Source of the DNA: Sinonovacula constricta | Taxonomy: Eukaryota; Mollusca; Bivalvia; Cardiida; Solecurtidae | Direction of reading: 5' to 3' | NCBI GenBank assembly: GCA_007844125.1 | Contig: CM017561.1 | Location: forward strand, 24,905,479-24,969,478 | Length of the DNA: 64,000 nt | Shown: in pieces, positions 13,930 through 26,275 of the stretch | Layout of the letters: every line of letters begins with the position of its first letter | How positions within the stretch are numbered: the first letter of the stretch is position 1 | Notes under the pieces: generated by a model | What the model was told of the DNA's origin: nothing | Databases searched by the model: none | What the model saw: the letters and a program-made list of their open reading frames with translations, nothing else | Program-made: the position numbers and the translations under genes

Positions 13930-14600
13930 GATCATGTTGCTCTTTAAATGATACCAGAACAGCCAATATCAGTGGCAGCAACCAAAACAGGAAAGTTAGA
14001 CATACTCATAATCACTGGGTCAACTCTGGGCCAATTCTCCAGTTGGAATTGTGTCATTGCAAGATGGTGCCATATTAAAGACTGAAATGAAATGTTACCC
14101 ATTAGTGAAATAAATCTGTGAATAAAAAACATTATTTGTTGATAAACAGGTTTAAGAATAAATTAAATTTAGTATATTGGAAAATTGCGTAGATTGGTAA
14201 TGTTACAGACAGTGGCATGGGTGATTAAACTGGCGGGGAAAAATATGTTGACGCTGGAATGGCAAGCTCGAAATATTGTAGTCTTACGGCACACATTTTT
14301 CTTTTTATCAATGGTTTCATTTTACTAGCATTGTGACTTAGTCTTGTGATTTGGTATTAAAGTCTTAATGTTATAACAACACATTTTGTTGTTTTAGTAG
14401 TGGTTCACTGTCAGGTTCAGTTTTTTACATTCTAAAATAAATAATAGTCGCAGCAAAGTAGAAACTTCAAGATATCATTTGTTCAAACAATTTAATTAAA
14501 AACGTGATTAATTGAGCGCTTGTCACCACTGCCATGTCTTTAAAGGAAATACCGGAAACAAAGGTAAAGAGCATCTACTTTACCTGTATGACCCATTGAG
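13930..14600. other. No recognised gene
   Basis: Sequence beyond the Harbinger remnant; no convincing ORF, RNA gene or repeat. Confidence 0.5.
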
Positions 14601-15310
14601 CTCCAGTGTCAATTGCACATCTGGAATAGATATGAACACATAAACGGTGTAAATATTAACTCCTAGACACCCCACCCCACAATCATTGGATCCAATCTCC
14701 TGGGCTGCAGTTGATAATGTCTGGCCTATTCTTTGGATGCTCCAGTTGGCATGGGGGCATCGAAGAGAGAATTAAACATACGCATGATGTAAGCATATAG
14801 CCCTCCATATTAATTCTATCTGACTCACTGAGTTTCAGTTGATGTTGGCGCCTCTGCGAAAGAATTTAACAGATAGACGGTGTAATATTATAGCACCCAC
14901 ATGAACTCTGTCTGGCCCACTAAACTTCAGTCCATACTGGCACATCCTCGAGTGAATTAAACAGACGGATGTAATAATATAGCATCCACATTAATTCTGT
15001 CGGACTCGCTGAGCTTCTGTCCATACTGACACATCTCCAGGAAAAATTAAACAGACGGATGGTGTTATAATATAGCACCCACATTCATTCTGTCGGATTC
15101 GCTGAGCTTCAGTCCATACAGGCAAGTCTCCAAGTGAATTAAACAGACTGATGGTTTAATGATATAACACCGTTTCCAAATAACTGAAATACTGTTGGTG
15201 GGACGATAACCCCAATTAACACTAATATAGCACCTACATTAATTATGTCTTACCCTCTGAGCTCCAGTTGGCATGGGAGCATCTGCCGGAGATTTTAACA
15301 GACGGAACGT
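14600..15310. repeat. Degenerate tandem repeat, ~90-bp unit
   Basis: Units share GAATTAAACAGACGGAT, ATAATATAGCACCCACATT, ATTCTGTCGGACTCGCTGAG and CTTCAGTCCATACTGGCA. Four or more units are clear between 14800 and 15170, and weaker ones flank them on both sides. No reading frame is kept. Confidence 0.8.
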
Positions 15311-16019
15311 GTTGGAATGCATCAAACCGAATTAATTACATGTATGTCTGGTCACTGACCTTATTGCGTCATTTGCTTGTCTCTGATTTTTTTTGTTCCG
15401 GTGTAAGCAATGGACGTGTGTTGTTCGGTGTCTTTTTTTGCTTGTGTTTATGTGTATATTTTGGATTGTGATTGGACTTAATTATTGATGGATAATTAGA
15501 TTAAGGTGTCATTTGAATTATATTTTGTTTCCATCTTTTTGAACACTTGCAGTGACACTTTATTGATATGTTTACGATGTGAATCTCTATCCCTTTGTCT
15601 ATCCTTTGTCGTCCATTGTATTATAGAAGCTATATTTAGAATGCGTACTACATAAGATGTGCTCACCTTCCCATAACCCATGATTCCTTACGCTTGAGTG
15701 GTGCGCTCCTGTATTTTACCCTTGGAGGCGCGTGTTTCGCACTTCATATTTACCCAGTGAGATTTGTTTACATGATTGAATTGGATATGTATGAATATTA
15801 GAAATTAATATACGCTAGTAAGTCATGAAGCATGGTAGACAAATGGACAAATGGTGGACATAATAGGCAGAATCAATCTTTAGGAGTAGTGGGAGTGACA
15901 CAGTGAACGCACACAAGATAGCTAAAGTAAGAGGCTCGTCAGGAGGTTCAACAAAATCTAGTATTCCGGTTAATGAGACTATCTGTGAGGCTAATGTGGT
16001 GTTGTTTAATAATGAAGAA

Positions 16020-16772
16020 GGAGAATCAGATAGTGTATTTCTACCAGATGATTCTAGTGAAACTGTATGAACAATGGCGAGCGGTACTTCGCGTGATCTA
16101 CCTAGAACAAAGGACAGTAATAGCATTACCTTACGTAAGAAAATTGACTGAAAGTTAGATTCTGTAGAAAGAAGGTTAAGCGCCTTAGAGGAAGTGAAAG
16201 AAAATGTGAATGGAATAGACAGAGATGTCAAGACGTTATGGATAGTTTTAGAAGAAAGAGGCAGAAAGTTGAATGGTAGGCTGCATGCATTTGAAGAAAA
16301 GGTAGAGACATGTGAGTTTGACAGCGGGACTTTGTGAAGCAAGGTTGAGTACCTGAAGCAGCGAAAGGAAGAGTTAAGAGATGAAGCCACTTACCTCCAG
16401 TCTCAGTCAATGAGAAAAAATCTCGTATTTGATAATATTCCAGAGGACATGAATGGGACTAATGAACAGACGGTAAAGAAAGTAAGAGACTTCATAAAGG
16501 ATAAGCTGAAGGTGGCACAGACTATTGTGGACGAAGTGGATTTCGAGCGGGTTCATAGTATGGGATATAATCATGGTGGTAGAACAAAAACGATTTGGGC
16601 CAATGTTCACAGGTTCAAAGACAAGGAAATGCTGAGGAGGCAATGCAGACATCTGAAGGGTACAAACTTTTTTGTGTCAGAGCAATACCCAAAGGAAGTC
16701 GCGGATACACAGCCCAAACTTGTTCCTCAGATGAAAACAAGCATGGATTGCTTAAGATACTCTTTATATTGA
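16020..16772 (+). pseudogene. LINE ORF1-like protein, coiled coil plus RRM
   Basis: Frame 3 reads a charged coiled-coil-like part (KLDSVERRLSALEEVKENV, about 16150-16380) and then an L1 ORF1-type RRM from 16410. NLVFDNIPEDMNGTNEQTVK, DFERVHSMG, RTKTIWANVHRF and HLKGTNFFVSEQYPKEV are typical. In active elements this protein coats the RNA as a trimer. In-frame stops at about 16065, 16148 and 16335 break it. Confidence 0.75.
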
Positions 16773-16809
16773 TGGCAAGGCTGTAAATAAATAGGGGTAT
16801 TAAGAGAAT

Positions 16810-19800
16810 GAACTGAAAGTGCTTATGGAATGTCCAAGGACTAACCGGACAAAAGCGTGGATGTATAGATTTTAAAAATATTATTAGAGACAATGATACT
16901 ATTTTATGTATGAAACATTGGCTTCCTCTAGAACAGATCTTGGCTTAGCTAATTATACCGTTCACAACTTTAATAGAGAGTTTCAGCACCGGCATGTCAA
17001 AATGCATAGCGGTGGTTTAGTTCTATATTATAGAGATTGTTTAAAAGATGGCCTAAAAACACTTTAATACAATAATATGGATAAATTTAGATAAAACGTT
17101 TTTTCATGTTGATAATGACATTTATTTTTGTGGTGTTTATCTTTAGAGAGAGGATTACCGTGCATATCATATTATTAATGTTGATCGTTTTGATATTTTA
17201 GAAAACGATTCACGTATACTTGATGCATTAGAAGATGAATATCTGTGGTGATTTTAAAAGCAGAATTGCCTTGAAACATGATTATATTACATTCGATGAA
17301 AATAATTGTTTTTAGATGATGTTACTTATATTCCAGACGTAACCATGGTCAGGGCCTCACTGGACAATAAGTGTAAATAATTTGGTCATAAACTATTAGG
17401 CTTGTGTAAAGGGCCGTGTATGCGTATAGTGAACTGAAGGCTAGGGGATTATTTCGATGTGAGAAATTATACCTTTATATTTAGTCAAGGAATGTCATAA
17501 ATAGATTACCTTTTAGCCAGAGAATGTTAGTTTGAATAGTTGTCACGATTCACTATTTACCCTATTAATGAATGGAGTGACCATTGTCCGATGCAGTTTG
17601 CCCTGCTATGTAACATTGAATCTGCTAATGAAACATATTATGATGATGCATCTGTGAAAGGGAATGATAATTGTAATTCATCACTTATTGCAAAACTACC
17701 TTTATTAAACAATGTAATAAACGACATAAATTTAGTTAAACAATCGATATTTAGCGCGGTCAGGGATTTCACTGCAGTGATGCGTGAATTAACTGACCCC
17801 TTATTTGTCAAGCATGTAGCACGGAAACCTTCCAACAGTTTTTCGGATTTACCGTTAGACAATCGTAAAGAGTGGATTGATAAAGTCTGTAATGATGCGA
17901 GAAATCGTTATTTACATGCAAATAATATTTTCTACCATAATAAATCTGGGGAGAACAGAAATTCTTTATGTTAACGTAAATACCTAATTAGAAACAAAAG
18001 GCGTCTTTTTACTAGAAGAAAAATATGTTATATCGAAAAGCTTTAAGTTCTACAAGCCTAAGCAATTTTGGATGCATTTTAAAAAGCGAAAAAGAAAAGT
18101 CGAAGGAGATTTATCATTAAATCAGTTCCATAATTACTTTTCAAACTTAAAAAACGATATTTTCAAAAGTCAAAATGAAGATTCGAAAGCTTTTATAACG
18201 AATATGATTTGAACAATTGTTCTGATAATGTTATAACAGAAAGATTACGATTGAGGAAGTGATTTTAGCTATTAGTAATTTAAACCGCTGCAAAGCCAAT
18301 GGCATTGATGAGCTTATTAATGAATATTTTAATAAAAGCAAAGATATTATTGCTGGACATGTATGTGATATTTTTAACGCGACATTTGATTCGGGATGTT
18401 TTCCGGAAGAATGGACATAGGATTTTATTGTCCCCTTACATAAAAGGGGGACAAGAATGACACTAACAACTACCGTGGTATAACCTTATTAAGTGTTTTT
18501 GCAAAATTGCTTACCTCAGTTTTAAACAACTGAATTAATACATACAATGAGACCTATTCAAGTATAGGTGATTATCAGTATGGTTTTGGAAAAAGTCAAT
18601 CAACCGTTGATGCAATGTTTGTTTTACAATCTATTGTTCGTCATTATATGTTTAATAATAAACAATTATATGCAGGTATGATTGATCTGAAAAAAAATGT
18701 TTCGATGGTATTAATAGAAATTCACTGTGGTTTAAGTTACATAAAATTGGTATTGAAGGTAAGATGCTACGTGCTCCAAAGAATATGTATAGTGAAGTTA
18801 AGTCATGTGTCAGGCAATGTAATAGCTTCTCTGATTTTCTTACTTGTTATGTTGGACTGAGGCAAAGCGAGGTTATCTCCCCTGCCCTTGTGTCATTGTT
18901 CTTGAAGGACGTTGAATTGTTTTTAAGATCCAACACAGCATAGAATATTTGCATTAATTATATTTTATTTAGTGTCTTACTATTTGTTGATGGCATGGTC
19001 ATACTGGGAGATTCTCCCAAAGATTTACAAAATAAATTAGTCTTATTACATAATTATTGTCAACAATGGAGCTTAAAAGTAAATGTGCTTACGACTATAA
19101 TAATGGTTTTCCGAAAGAGATGGCGGCATTTATCTTCTGAAAATTGGATATATAATGGTAATGAAATTGAAACTGTTGATACCTTTAATTATCTTGGAAC
19201 AGTTTTTAACTATACAGGTTCTTTAAGTAATAATATTGAACATTTAGTGGGAAAGGCAATAAAAGCACTGAATATATTAAGTAATCACTGTCGAAAACTA
19301 CCATTGACTCCTAAGTCCTTATGTCAACTGTTCGATTCTTTTGTTGATTCTACTCTTAACAAATCATGTGAGATGTAGGGGTTCTGTACAAGCAAAAGTC
19401 TGGAACGTCTGCACTTACAATTTTGTAAAAATATATTAAATGTCCGTTCCAGTACTAGTACTGTAGCTGTATATGCAGAACTTGGACGTTATTCTTTATA
19501 ATTTACTCGTTTTGTGAGAATTATTAAGTACTGGTTTAAAATAATACATTCTGTAAATAAAATAACTGTTACATTGTATAAACAAAGGTTTGGAAGATTG
19601 TTTAAATGGTTGCAAAAACAGGGTTTACTATGTAAAAACCTTATTAGACAGGTGTGGTGTTTCAGAAGTGTTTCAGAATCAAAATTCAATTAATAAGAAA
19701 ACATTTTCTTTGATATTTAAACAACGTATTATTGGTATATTTACACATGAATGGTATGGCTTATTGAAAAGTAATAATGTATTAGATTTTATAAGACTAT

Positions 19801-20200
19801 AAAGGACATGCCAAACTACGAACCATACTTGGATATTTTACCAAATGATCCAAGACATTTTATTAAAAAAAATGAGAATTTCTGCACATTCTCTAAGAAT
19901 GCACACTGAATGATTTTCAAGAAATCCTGTATCTAGAGAAAGCAGATACTATTTGCTATGTAATAACAGAGACATTGAAGATGTCTTTCATTTTATTTGA
20001 ATATGTCCAGTATACACCGATTCAAGAAGAAAATACCTCAACTCAACTTTGTAAAATAGACCGTCTGTATATAAAATGTGTTTGCTGTTTGATTCAAAAG
20101 ATGAGAACATACTTATTAATCTCCCCCTTTTTATTAAGAAAACAACCTTAGTGAGAAGGAGCATAAGCGTTGCTAATACATAAAGTTCATTCACTAATGT
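16810..20200 (+). pseudogene. LINE ORF2 remnant: endonuclease plus reverse transcriptase
   Basis: The endonuclease part is decayed: NVQGLTGQKRGCIDFKNIIR near 16840, then EWSDHCPMQFALL (the SDH motif) at 17570. Reverse transcriptase motifs follow: NGIDELINEYF (18300), NNYRGITLLSVFAKLL (18465), DYQYGFGKSQSTVDAMFVL (18570), and the palm motif read as LLFVDGMVILGDS at 18980-19010. Active relatives have FADD there, so a catalytic aspartate is lost. LGTVFNYTGSLSNNI and the thumb-like part follow. Many frameshifts and stops are present. Confidence 0.82.
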
Positions 20201-20759
20201 TGTTTCTTTTATGTCTTTTATAAATCAACTATCACATAAAAAGTTTAATGTCATTTCTATTTCTTCTCTTTCATATTAATGACTAAAACGGATACTAAAT
20301 TTGTATATTGTATTTATAATACGATGATGTACATGAGTACAAATCTTAATGAAAATATGTTCTGTTCATGTTCTGTTCTGAGAATTAAACAGGGTAATTA
20401 TAGAATAGGCCGCATTAACTCTACCAGAATTGGCTCCTGAAATGGAGGCCCTGTATATGAGTTGGTCATTAGACAATAACTTACTTATGGCGGTGTTATT
20501 GATACTTGCAATTCTGATATGTATTTGTATTTGATTTTCAAGATGCTGTTTTAATTCGGTGAACTATACATGTATACAGTGATTTGTTTCAATAAATGCT
20601 TGGAGTGTCCTAGCCTAATCATAAGAAATTATCATGTGTGTCTCATTGTTTTTGTAGTTGAAGTTGTTGTTTGTTTGAAAACTTTTGTTGTAAAATAACA
20701 AAAATAATAAAAAAGTATTTAAACGTTACATGTATGTTGTCATTTTTTATGGCTTTTAC

Positions 20760-21053
20760 GTTTCAGAAGTTCGAGAGTAAATGAATTCTGAAACAGAATG
20801 ACCCACCAAAGCTTCACTCATGTGCCAGTTTGAAGGTTGTATGAACGACTGTGTTTTACCGTTCGAAACACAAATGCAAGGCAATACATAGACTGTTTCG
20901 TTTTCATAGTTCCACTCCTTATTCCACTGACTTTTTTTAATCATTGAAATATGTTCTGGCTCGATAGCAATTCGGACCGATGCGTCAAGCAAAGAAATGG
21001 AAGAATTGGATACATGGGGAGAATTTAACTTGATAATAATATCCCAGAATACT
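20760..21053 (-). other. Possible orphan coding exon, function unknown
   Basis: An open 294-nt segment (98 codons, symmetric phase) lies between a strong acceptor (TTTTTTTTCGCTTGCAG at 21054 and up) and a donor (GTAAAAG at 20759 down). The peptide contains VFWDIIIKLNSPHVSNSSIS, ISMIKKSQWNKEWNYENETV and YVLPCICVSNGKTQSFIQP. I do not recognise the family. No neighbouring exon was found on this strand within several kb, so it may be a real exon of a long gene, a relic, or chance. Confidence 0.35.
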
Positions 21054-21069
21054 CTGCAAGCGAAAAAAA

Positions 21070-22060
21070 ACAATCAACTCTCGGCAGCAGGAGATGCTTG
21101 TCGACTATAACAGTTTTAAATCTTTAAAAAGAATCTGACAATATCAAACAACCGATCCGTTATGGGACTGTGTGAACCTAGTTAACCAACAGGGTTTCAG
21201 AATGTGCCGAGTCGCAACATCATAAATGGGAACCGTCGTTGACAACTCCGTTCCCAGGCACTTGGAGTGGCATGCTCAAATACTCTATTAATTCAAAAAA
21301 ATGCAGTTAAGATCCAGTGCTGTGGTGTTAAGGGAGTACAGTATCATGTCGTAGCCTTCTTTGTGTATGTACATGTTTACTTTTCTACTTTTAGAAGATC
21401 ATTACACACTATTTCTTCATTGAAAAAGCTTCTCCGTTGCATACAGCTCGACACAAACTCGGTTTATTTATTTAATATAATATATTGTAATATAATTATC
21501 ACTTAGAATTACGTAGAACACAGAATGCATCTATCGGCTATTAAAAGTATTTTTAGAAAGATATTTAAAAAGTAAATAAATGACCATCTGAAATTTTAGC
21601 TGAATGCTGGGTAGAGTGGGTGTGATGTGTTAAAGTATATTAACGTTAAGAAAACAAAACATTCGATGGAAAGTGTACCTATTTATCAACTTTATTGTTA
21701 TTTTTTCAGATAAGTAGATTAAATGCTTGTTATGTAACTGTTTACTAAAGTTAAAACGGGTTTGAACGAAAAATACATATCTGAACAAAATGAATCTTCA
21801 TTGAATAAATGGTATTACCGATCATTTGTCCAATACATCTTAAAATTTACCGAAGCGCAATAAGTATATTCCTGATTGAAACTTCCTTAAAAACAATACT
21901 TTATTTGAATAATAACAGATAATTTCATTTATTTTAAGAAGATGTAACGATTTAAGTGCACATCTTGTAATCTTTAGTTTGTGTGACTTAAAGCTCGTAT
22001 TTTCAATAGCATTAATGCTGCATATACACAGTATATTATTGTCGAAAAGTATACAAAATT
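21070..22060. other. No recognised gene
   Basis: AT-rich sequence between the possible exon and the SINE head; short ORFs only. Confidence 0.5.
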
Positions 22061-22064
22061 GGAA

Positions 22065-22130
22065 ACCGGGCCTGATACCGCTACGGTAGAGCCTCAGATC
22101 CAGGTACGAGAGGCCCCGGGTTAGATGTCT
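22065..22130 (+). mobile_element. SINE family A tRNA-like head fragment
   Basis: CCGGGCCTGATACCG, CGGTAGAGC and GAGAGGCCCCGGGTTAGATG parallel the tRNA-derived heads of the family A SINEs at 24397 and 32872, read on the opposite strand there. The B box is degraded. It sits immediately beside the large minisatellite. Confidence 0.55.
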
Positions 22131-22139
22131 AAGTTGTTA

Positions 22140-23275
22140 AAATGTTATAATAACTAATAACCTTAACTAATAATTAGCTGTCTTGTGTCTTAATTAAGTG
22201 AATAGCTGCTTGGTGTCTTCCTTTACTAATAATTACTTGTCAGGGGTCTTCCTTAACTAATAATTAGCTGTCTGCGGTCTTCATTAACTAAAAAACTTTC
22301 AGGGGTCTTCCTTAACTAATAATTAACTGGGGTATTCCTTAACTAATAATTAGCTGGGGTATTACTTAACTAATAATTAACTGTCTGTGGTATTCATTGA
22401 CTAAATATCTGTCAGGGGTCTTCCTTTACTAATAATTAACTGGGGTATTCCTTAACTAATAATTAGCTGTCTGTGGTCTTCATAAACTAAATAGCTGTCA
22501 GAGGTCTTCCCTTATTAATAGTTAGCTGCCTGGGGACTTCATAAACTAAATAGCTGTCAGAGGTCTTCCTTAATTAATAATTAGCTGTCTGAGTCTTCCT
22601 TAACTAGTAATAAACTGGGGTATTCCTTAACTAATAATTAGCTGTCTGCGGTCTTACTAAACTAATAATTAGCTGTCTGAGTCTTCCTTTACTAATAGTT
22701 AGCTGTCTGAGTCTTCCTTAACTAATAATTAGCTGTCTGCGGTCTTCCTTAACTAATAATTAGCTGTCTGAGTCTTCCTTAACTAATAATTAGCTGTCTG
22801 CGGTCTTCCTTAACTAATAATTAGCTGTCTGCGGTCTTCCTTAACTAATAATTAGCTGTCTGAGTCTTCCTTAACTAATAATTAGCTGTCTGAGTCTTCC
22901 TTAACTAATAATTATCTGTCTGCGGTCTTCCTTAACTAATAATTAGCTGTCTGCGGTCTTCCTTAACTAATAATTAGCTGTCTGAGTCTTCCTTAACTAA
23001 TAATTAGCTGTCTGTGGTCTTCCTTAACTAATAATTAGCTGTCTGCGGTCTTCCTAAACTAATAATTATCTGTCTGCGGTCTTCCTTAACTAATAATTAG
23101 CTGTCTGCGGTCTTCCTTAACTAATAATTAGCTGTCTGAGTCTTCCTTAACTAATAATTAGCTGTCTGTGGTCTTCCTTAACTAATAATTAGCTGTCTGC
23201 GGTCTTCCTTAACTAATAATTAACTAATAATTAGCTGTCTGAGTCTTCCTTAACTAATAATTTACTTATTATTAG
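22140..23275. repeat. 30/31-bp minisatellite, roughly 36-38 units
   Basis: Units read CTTCCTTAACTAATAATTAG plus CTGTCTGCGGT (31 bp) or CTGTCTGAGT (30 bp). The two versions alternate irregularly. The first third (22140-22640) is degenerate, with shortened CTGGGGTATTCC units, and the last part is nearly perfect, which fits growth towards the right. Each unit has a TAATTA core, the usual homeodomain target. No ORF crosses it because units carry TAA and TAG in several frames. Confidence 0.95.
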
Positions 23276-23279
23276 CTGC

Positions 23280-24390
23280 ACATCACCGATAGCTACAGAA
23301 CTGTGTCGGCACGCTGCAGCAAACTGCAACTAAACAAACGAAAGTTGTAATAGGTCTCTTTTAGAATAAATGTCCTGTTTCGAAAGTAACAAGCGATTGG
23401 TTACATTTTACAGACACGATTTCTGATATATATTTAGCGTTTCTGTAATCTGGAATTACTAGCAAATTAACATTAACTAAGTTTTTGTTATAAAGAATGT
23501 TCTGAAAGCTTGCATCACTTATTTCTGACGGGACTCGCCTGTTATTTTAATAGCTGAAATCTTAGACCACAACAGTTTAATGTCTGCAATTAAAGACAAT
23601 TACCCTTCGCGTATAATTACTTCATATAATTATTTAAATGGTTTTCCGTTGGACAAGTCTAAAGACGGTGCATTCATCCCTGCACGAAAAGCCGTTTCTT
23701 CTGGTTTGAATCAATACTGCACCATTGCATGCGAATCCAATATTTAAATCAACGGCTGAAACAGTCACAATGGCGTCGCGCAACAGAACTACCTAAACGG
23801 CTGTCGAAAGCTGAACATGATGTTATAATGACGAACGAAACAGACCTAAGTGATTAAAAAAATCCTGTAGTTCTGAACTTGAAATCTGAACTCTAACGAT
23901 GTCGTTTTTTGCCATCGATAATGTAGACAGGTCTACACAGAAAGGAATATAGGGCAGTAAAAATAACGATTATATTGCCTGTATGTTTACCCAAGTCCTA
24001 GATACAACTGTGCTTTTTATTATTTTAAATGGTAAGAAAATGTTTCTAAAATCTTTCAAATTTAATAAATGTAATTATCCTATATCTGTTTCCAAACATT
24101 ATCATAATATATATACTATATAACTGTCTTCGGAAATCACAAATAGAATGTAAGTTTCTGGCTTCAGCTTTCACATTTATTCATATTCCATAAATATTCC
24201 ATTAAGTTAATAACACTAATCAATAGGCATTTACAAATAATTTACAACTGAAAGATTAAAACTACGAAGACTTTAAATATATTGTGACTTCTATATCATT
24301 TAATGACCAAGTTTTAGTGCAGAAAGGTTTCTGTTTATGATTAACCATTATTATAAACATTTGAAATTATCAAATGCATTTATACTTTCA
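23280..24390. other. No recognised gene
   Basis: AT-rich non-coding sequence; nothing recognised on either strand. Confidence 0.5.
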
Positions 24391-24396
24391 TGGAGT

Positions 24397-24710
24397 TTGT
24401 TTGTTTATTGGGTTTATCGTCCCACCAACAGTATTTCAGTTATCTGGAGACGGTGTCCACTTGAAGCAGATATAGTGCTGCCTTCACTGTGTATAGCATG
24501 CCGTGAACACCTGGCATGATACCACACCCACTCACATTATCCTGACACAGGGCCAACCAGTCGTGGAACTACCCTTATATTTGCTTGAGCATTAGCAAGG
24601 GAGCTATACCACTACCATTTTTTATGACTTTGGTATGTCGCGGCCCGGGATCGAATCCGGGGCCTCCCGTAACTGAAGCCGACGCTCTACCGATTGCGCT
24701 ACCAGGTCCG
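24397..24710 (-). mobile_element. tRNA-derived SINE (family A), copy 1
   Basis: Read on the minus strand it starts with a tRNA-like head: A box TAGCGCAATCGG and B box GGATTCGATCCC. The body follows, and it ends at GGGTTTATCGTCCCACCAAC plus CAGTATTTCAGTTAT (plus-strand order). The same unit is at 32872-33180 and, more decayed, at 35762-36055. Such elements are transcribed by RNA polymerase III and copied by LINE enzymes. I recall the CAACAGTATTTCAGT tail as common in bivalve DNA; that link is from memory. Confidence 0.85.
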
Positions 24711-24839
24711 TTTTTTATGGAGTGGTATGAAACATGCGAGTACGAAATTGCAATTCATTTAACATATGTCCATTGGTCAAAATGTTAGCCTCTATTGGAA
24801 GTGCAACATTACATTTGCTCAACCAGAAGTGCATTCGGT

Positions 24840-25036
24840 TGCAATGGAAAATGTCACCTTTAACATAATATCGGACAATATCCAGTCGCTTGCAATGGAA
24901 AATGTCACCTTTAACATAATATCGGACAATATCCAGTCGCTTGCAATGGAAAATGTCACCTTTAACATAATATCGGACAATATCCAGTCGCTTGCAATGG
25001 AAAATGTCACCTTCAACATAAAATCGGACAATATTA
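24840..25036. repeat. 51-bp tandem repeat, four units
   Basis: Units start at about 24841, 24892, 24943 and 24994 and are almost identical (GCAATGGAAAATGTCACC, ATATCGGACAATATCCAGTC). 51 is a multiple of 3, so a 17-residue peptide repeat is open on both strands. No start context, splice sites or flanking coding sequence support translation. Confidence 0.93.
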
Positions 25037-25542
25037 AAGCCCATTTTCCTTGCTGTTTAGTTTCCTGTAAAGTATATGTCTAGCTCAAGTGTTTAATTGC
25101 AACTTCTGTGCAATTAGTGGGCGACGGCTACCCAACAATATTGAAGATCCTCCAAAATAGATTGCTAGATAGATGTTCCTATCAAGGTGCGAATGAGAAA
25201 ATATGTTTTACAATTAAAAGTAAACTTTTATGTGCAGCTTCAATTTCGATGACGTTTTAAAATTCCTTTGACCATCATAGCTCGACCCTTGTCTTCATAC
25301 ATATACTGATTATTAACATAAACTACGATTTTTATCACAGACTAAATGCATGCGAGTGTATTTAGCGATGAATGTGTTGTTGGCAACAACATTTTAGGAC
25401 AGTGGGAAGTAAACTATCATTAACATTTTAATTAGTGGTTAACCTCTTTTTTGCATTGTCTATTAGAAGATAACTTTGCACCGTCCATTAATAAACTAAT
25501 AATCACTACACGTTTGACGTATCTGTGAAAAGAATTAGGTTT

Positions 25543-25724
25543 ACATAACAGCGACTCCAAAGTGCGTCACCCATCATTTTACATAACAGCGGCTCCAAAG
25601 TGCGTCACCCATCATTTTACATAACAGCGGCTCCAAAGTGCGTCACCCATCATTTTACATAACAGCGGCTCCAAACACCCATCATTTTACATAACAGCGG
25701 CTCCAAAGTGCGTCACCCATCATT
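25543..25724. repeat. 38-bp tandem repeat, five units
   Basis: Units start at 25543, 25581, 25619, 25657 and 25689 (ACATAACAGCGGCTCCAAAG, TGCGTCACCCATCATTTT). The fourth lacks 6 bp (GTGCGT). Confidence 0.93.
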
Positions 25725-26214
25725 TAAGACTTATCCGACAGTTTAAATAAAAACCTTTTGAACAGTTAAACATGTGTTGTTTTATCGGACGAATGAAGGA
25801 GTCTTAATAATGGTATTATCGGCCACATTAAACCAGAAAGAACATCAAAACCTCACAAGAGAAAGCAAACTACATATGGTTTACTTAATAACTTATGATC
25901 AAAGTTGTTTTTGATTAGCGTGGGAGTTGTCTTGTAACATCACAAACACGATTTCAATGCGACGAATCTTCCATCTGTAATCTCAGCATTGTTATTATCA
26001 ACAATTCGTCAGAAATTTGGTACCGTCTGGCCAGGAAAGGTAATAAAGTAACACTATTATCCTGGTTGTCGTTGTTTTCAATTGATAAAGAGTGTTGACC
26101 AACCATAATTATGTCGCGAAATGTCATTGCAGTAATTCCACAGTTAGATTCGATGTCAATGGCGGAGTCATTGATTCTACAAATAGACTGTGAAAAATGG
26201 AGCGTCGAGTTATT

Positions 26215-26275
26215 TGTTTTATTTATTTGGGTTTTTCGGCACACCGACACTTAACAGGTCATACGGCGCCAAATA
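26215..26275 (+). repeat. SINE/LINE tail-like fragment
   Basis: TTTATTTGGGTTTTTCGGCA, CACCGACAC and AGGTCATACGGCGCC resemble the tail motif seen inverted at 34430-34500 (GGGTTTAACGCCG...AGGTCATATAACGGCG). Probably a conserved 3' tail of a retroposon family. Confidence 0.45.

Larger units (their letters stand above)
15800..20350 (+). mobile_element. L1/Tx1-like non-LTR retrotransposon, near full length but dead
   Basis: A LINE in the usual order. It has an RNA-binding ORF1, an apurinic endonuclease domain, a reverse transcriptase, and a C-terminal segment ending in a C..C...H...C-like region (RDIEDVFHFI and ICPVYTDSRRKY at about 19970-20030). Every ORF has stops or frameshifts. No poly(A) tail or target duplication was identified, so the ends are approximate. 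Confidence 0.85.

Noticed and set aside
15815..16390. 191-codon ORF on the minus strand
   Set aside because: Antisense shadow of the LINE ORF1 coiled-coil region, which reads sensibly on the plus strand.
22140..23275. CRISPR array
   Set aside because: Units are contiguous with no unique spacers, and the sequence is animal nuclear DNA.
24715..25083. Protein-coding gene made of 17-residue repeats
   Set aside because: Open on both strands only because the 51-bp unit lacks stops; no start context, splice sites or flanking coding sequence.
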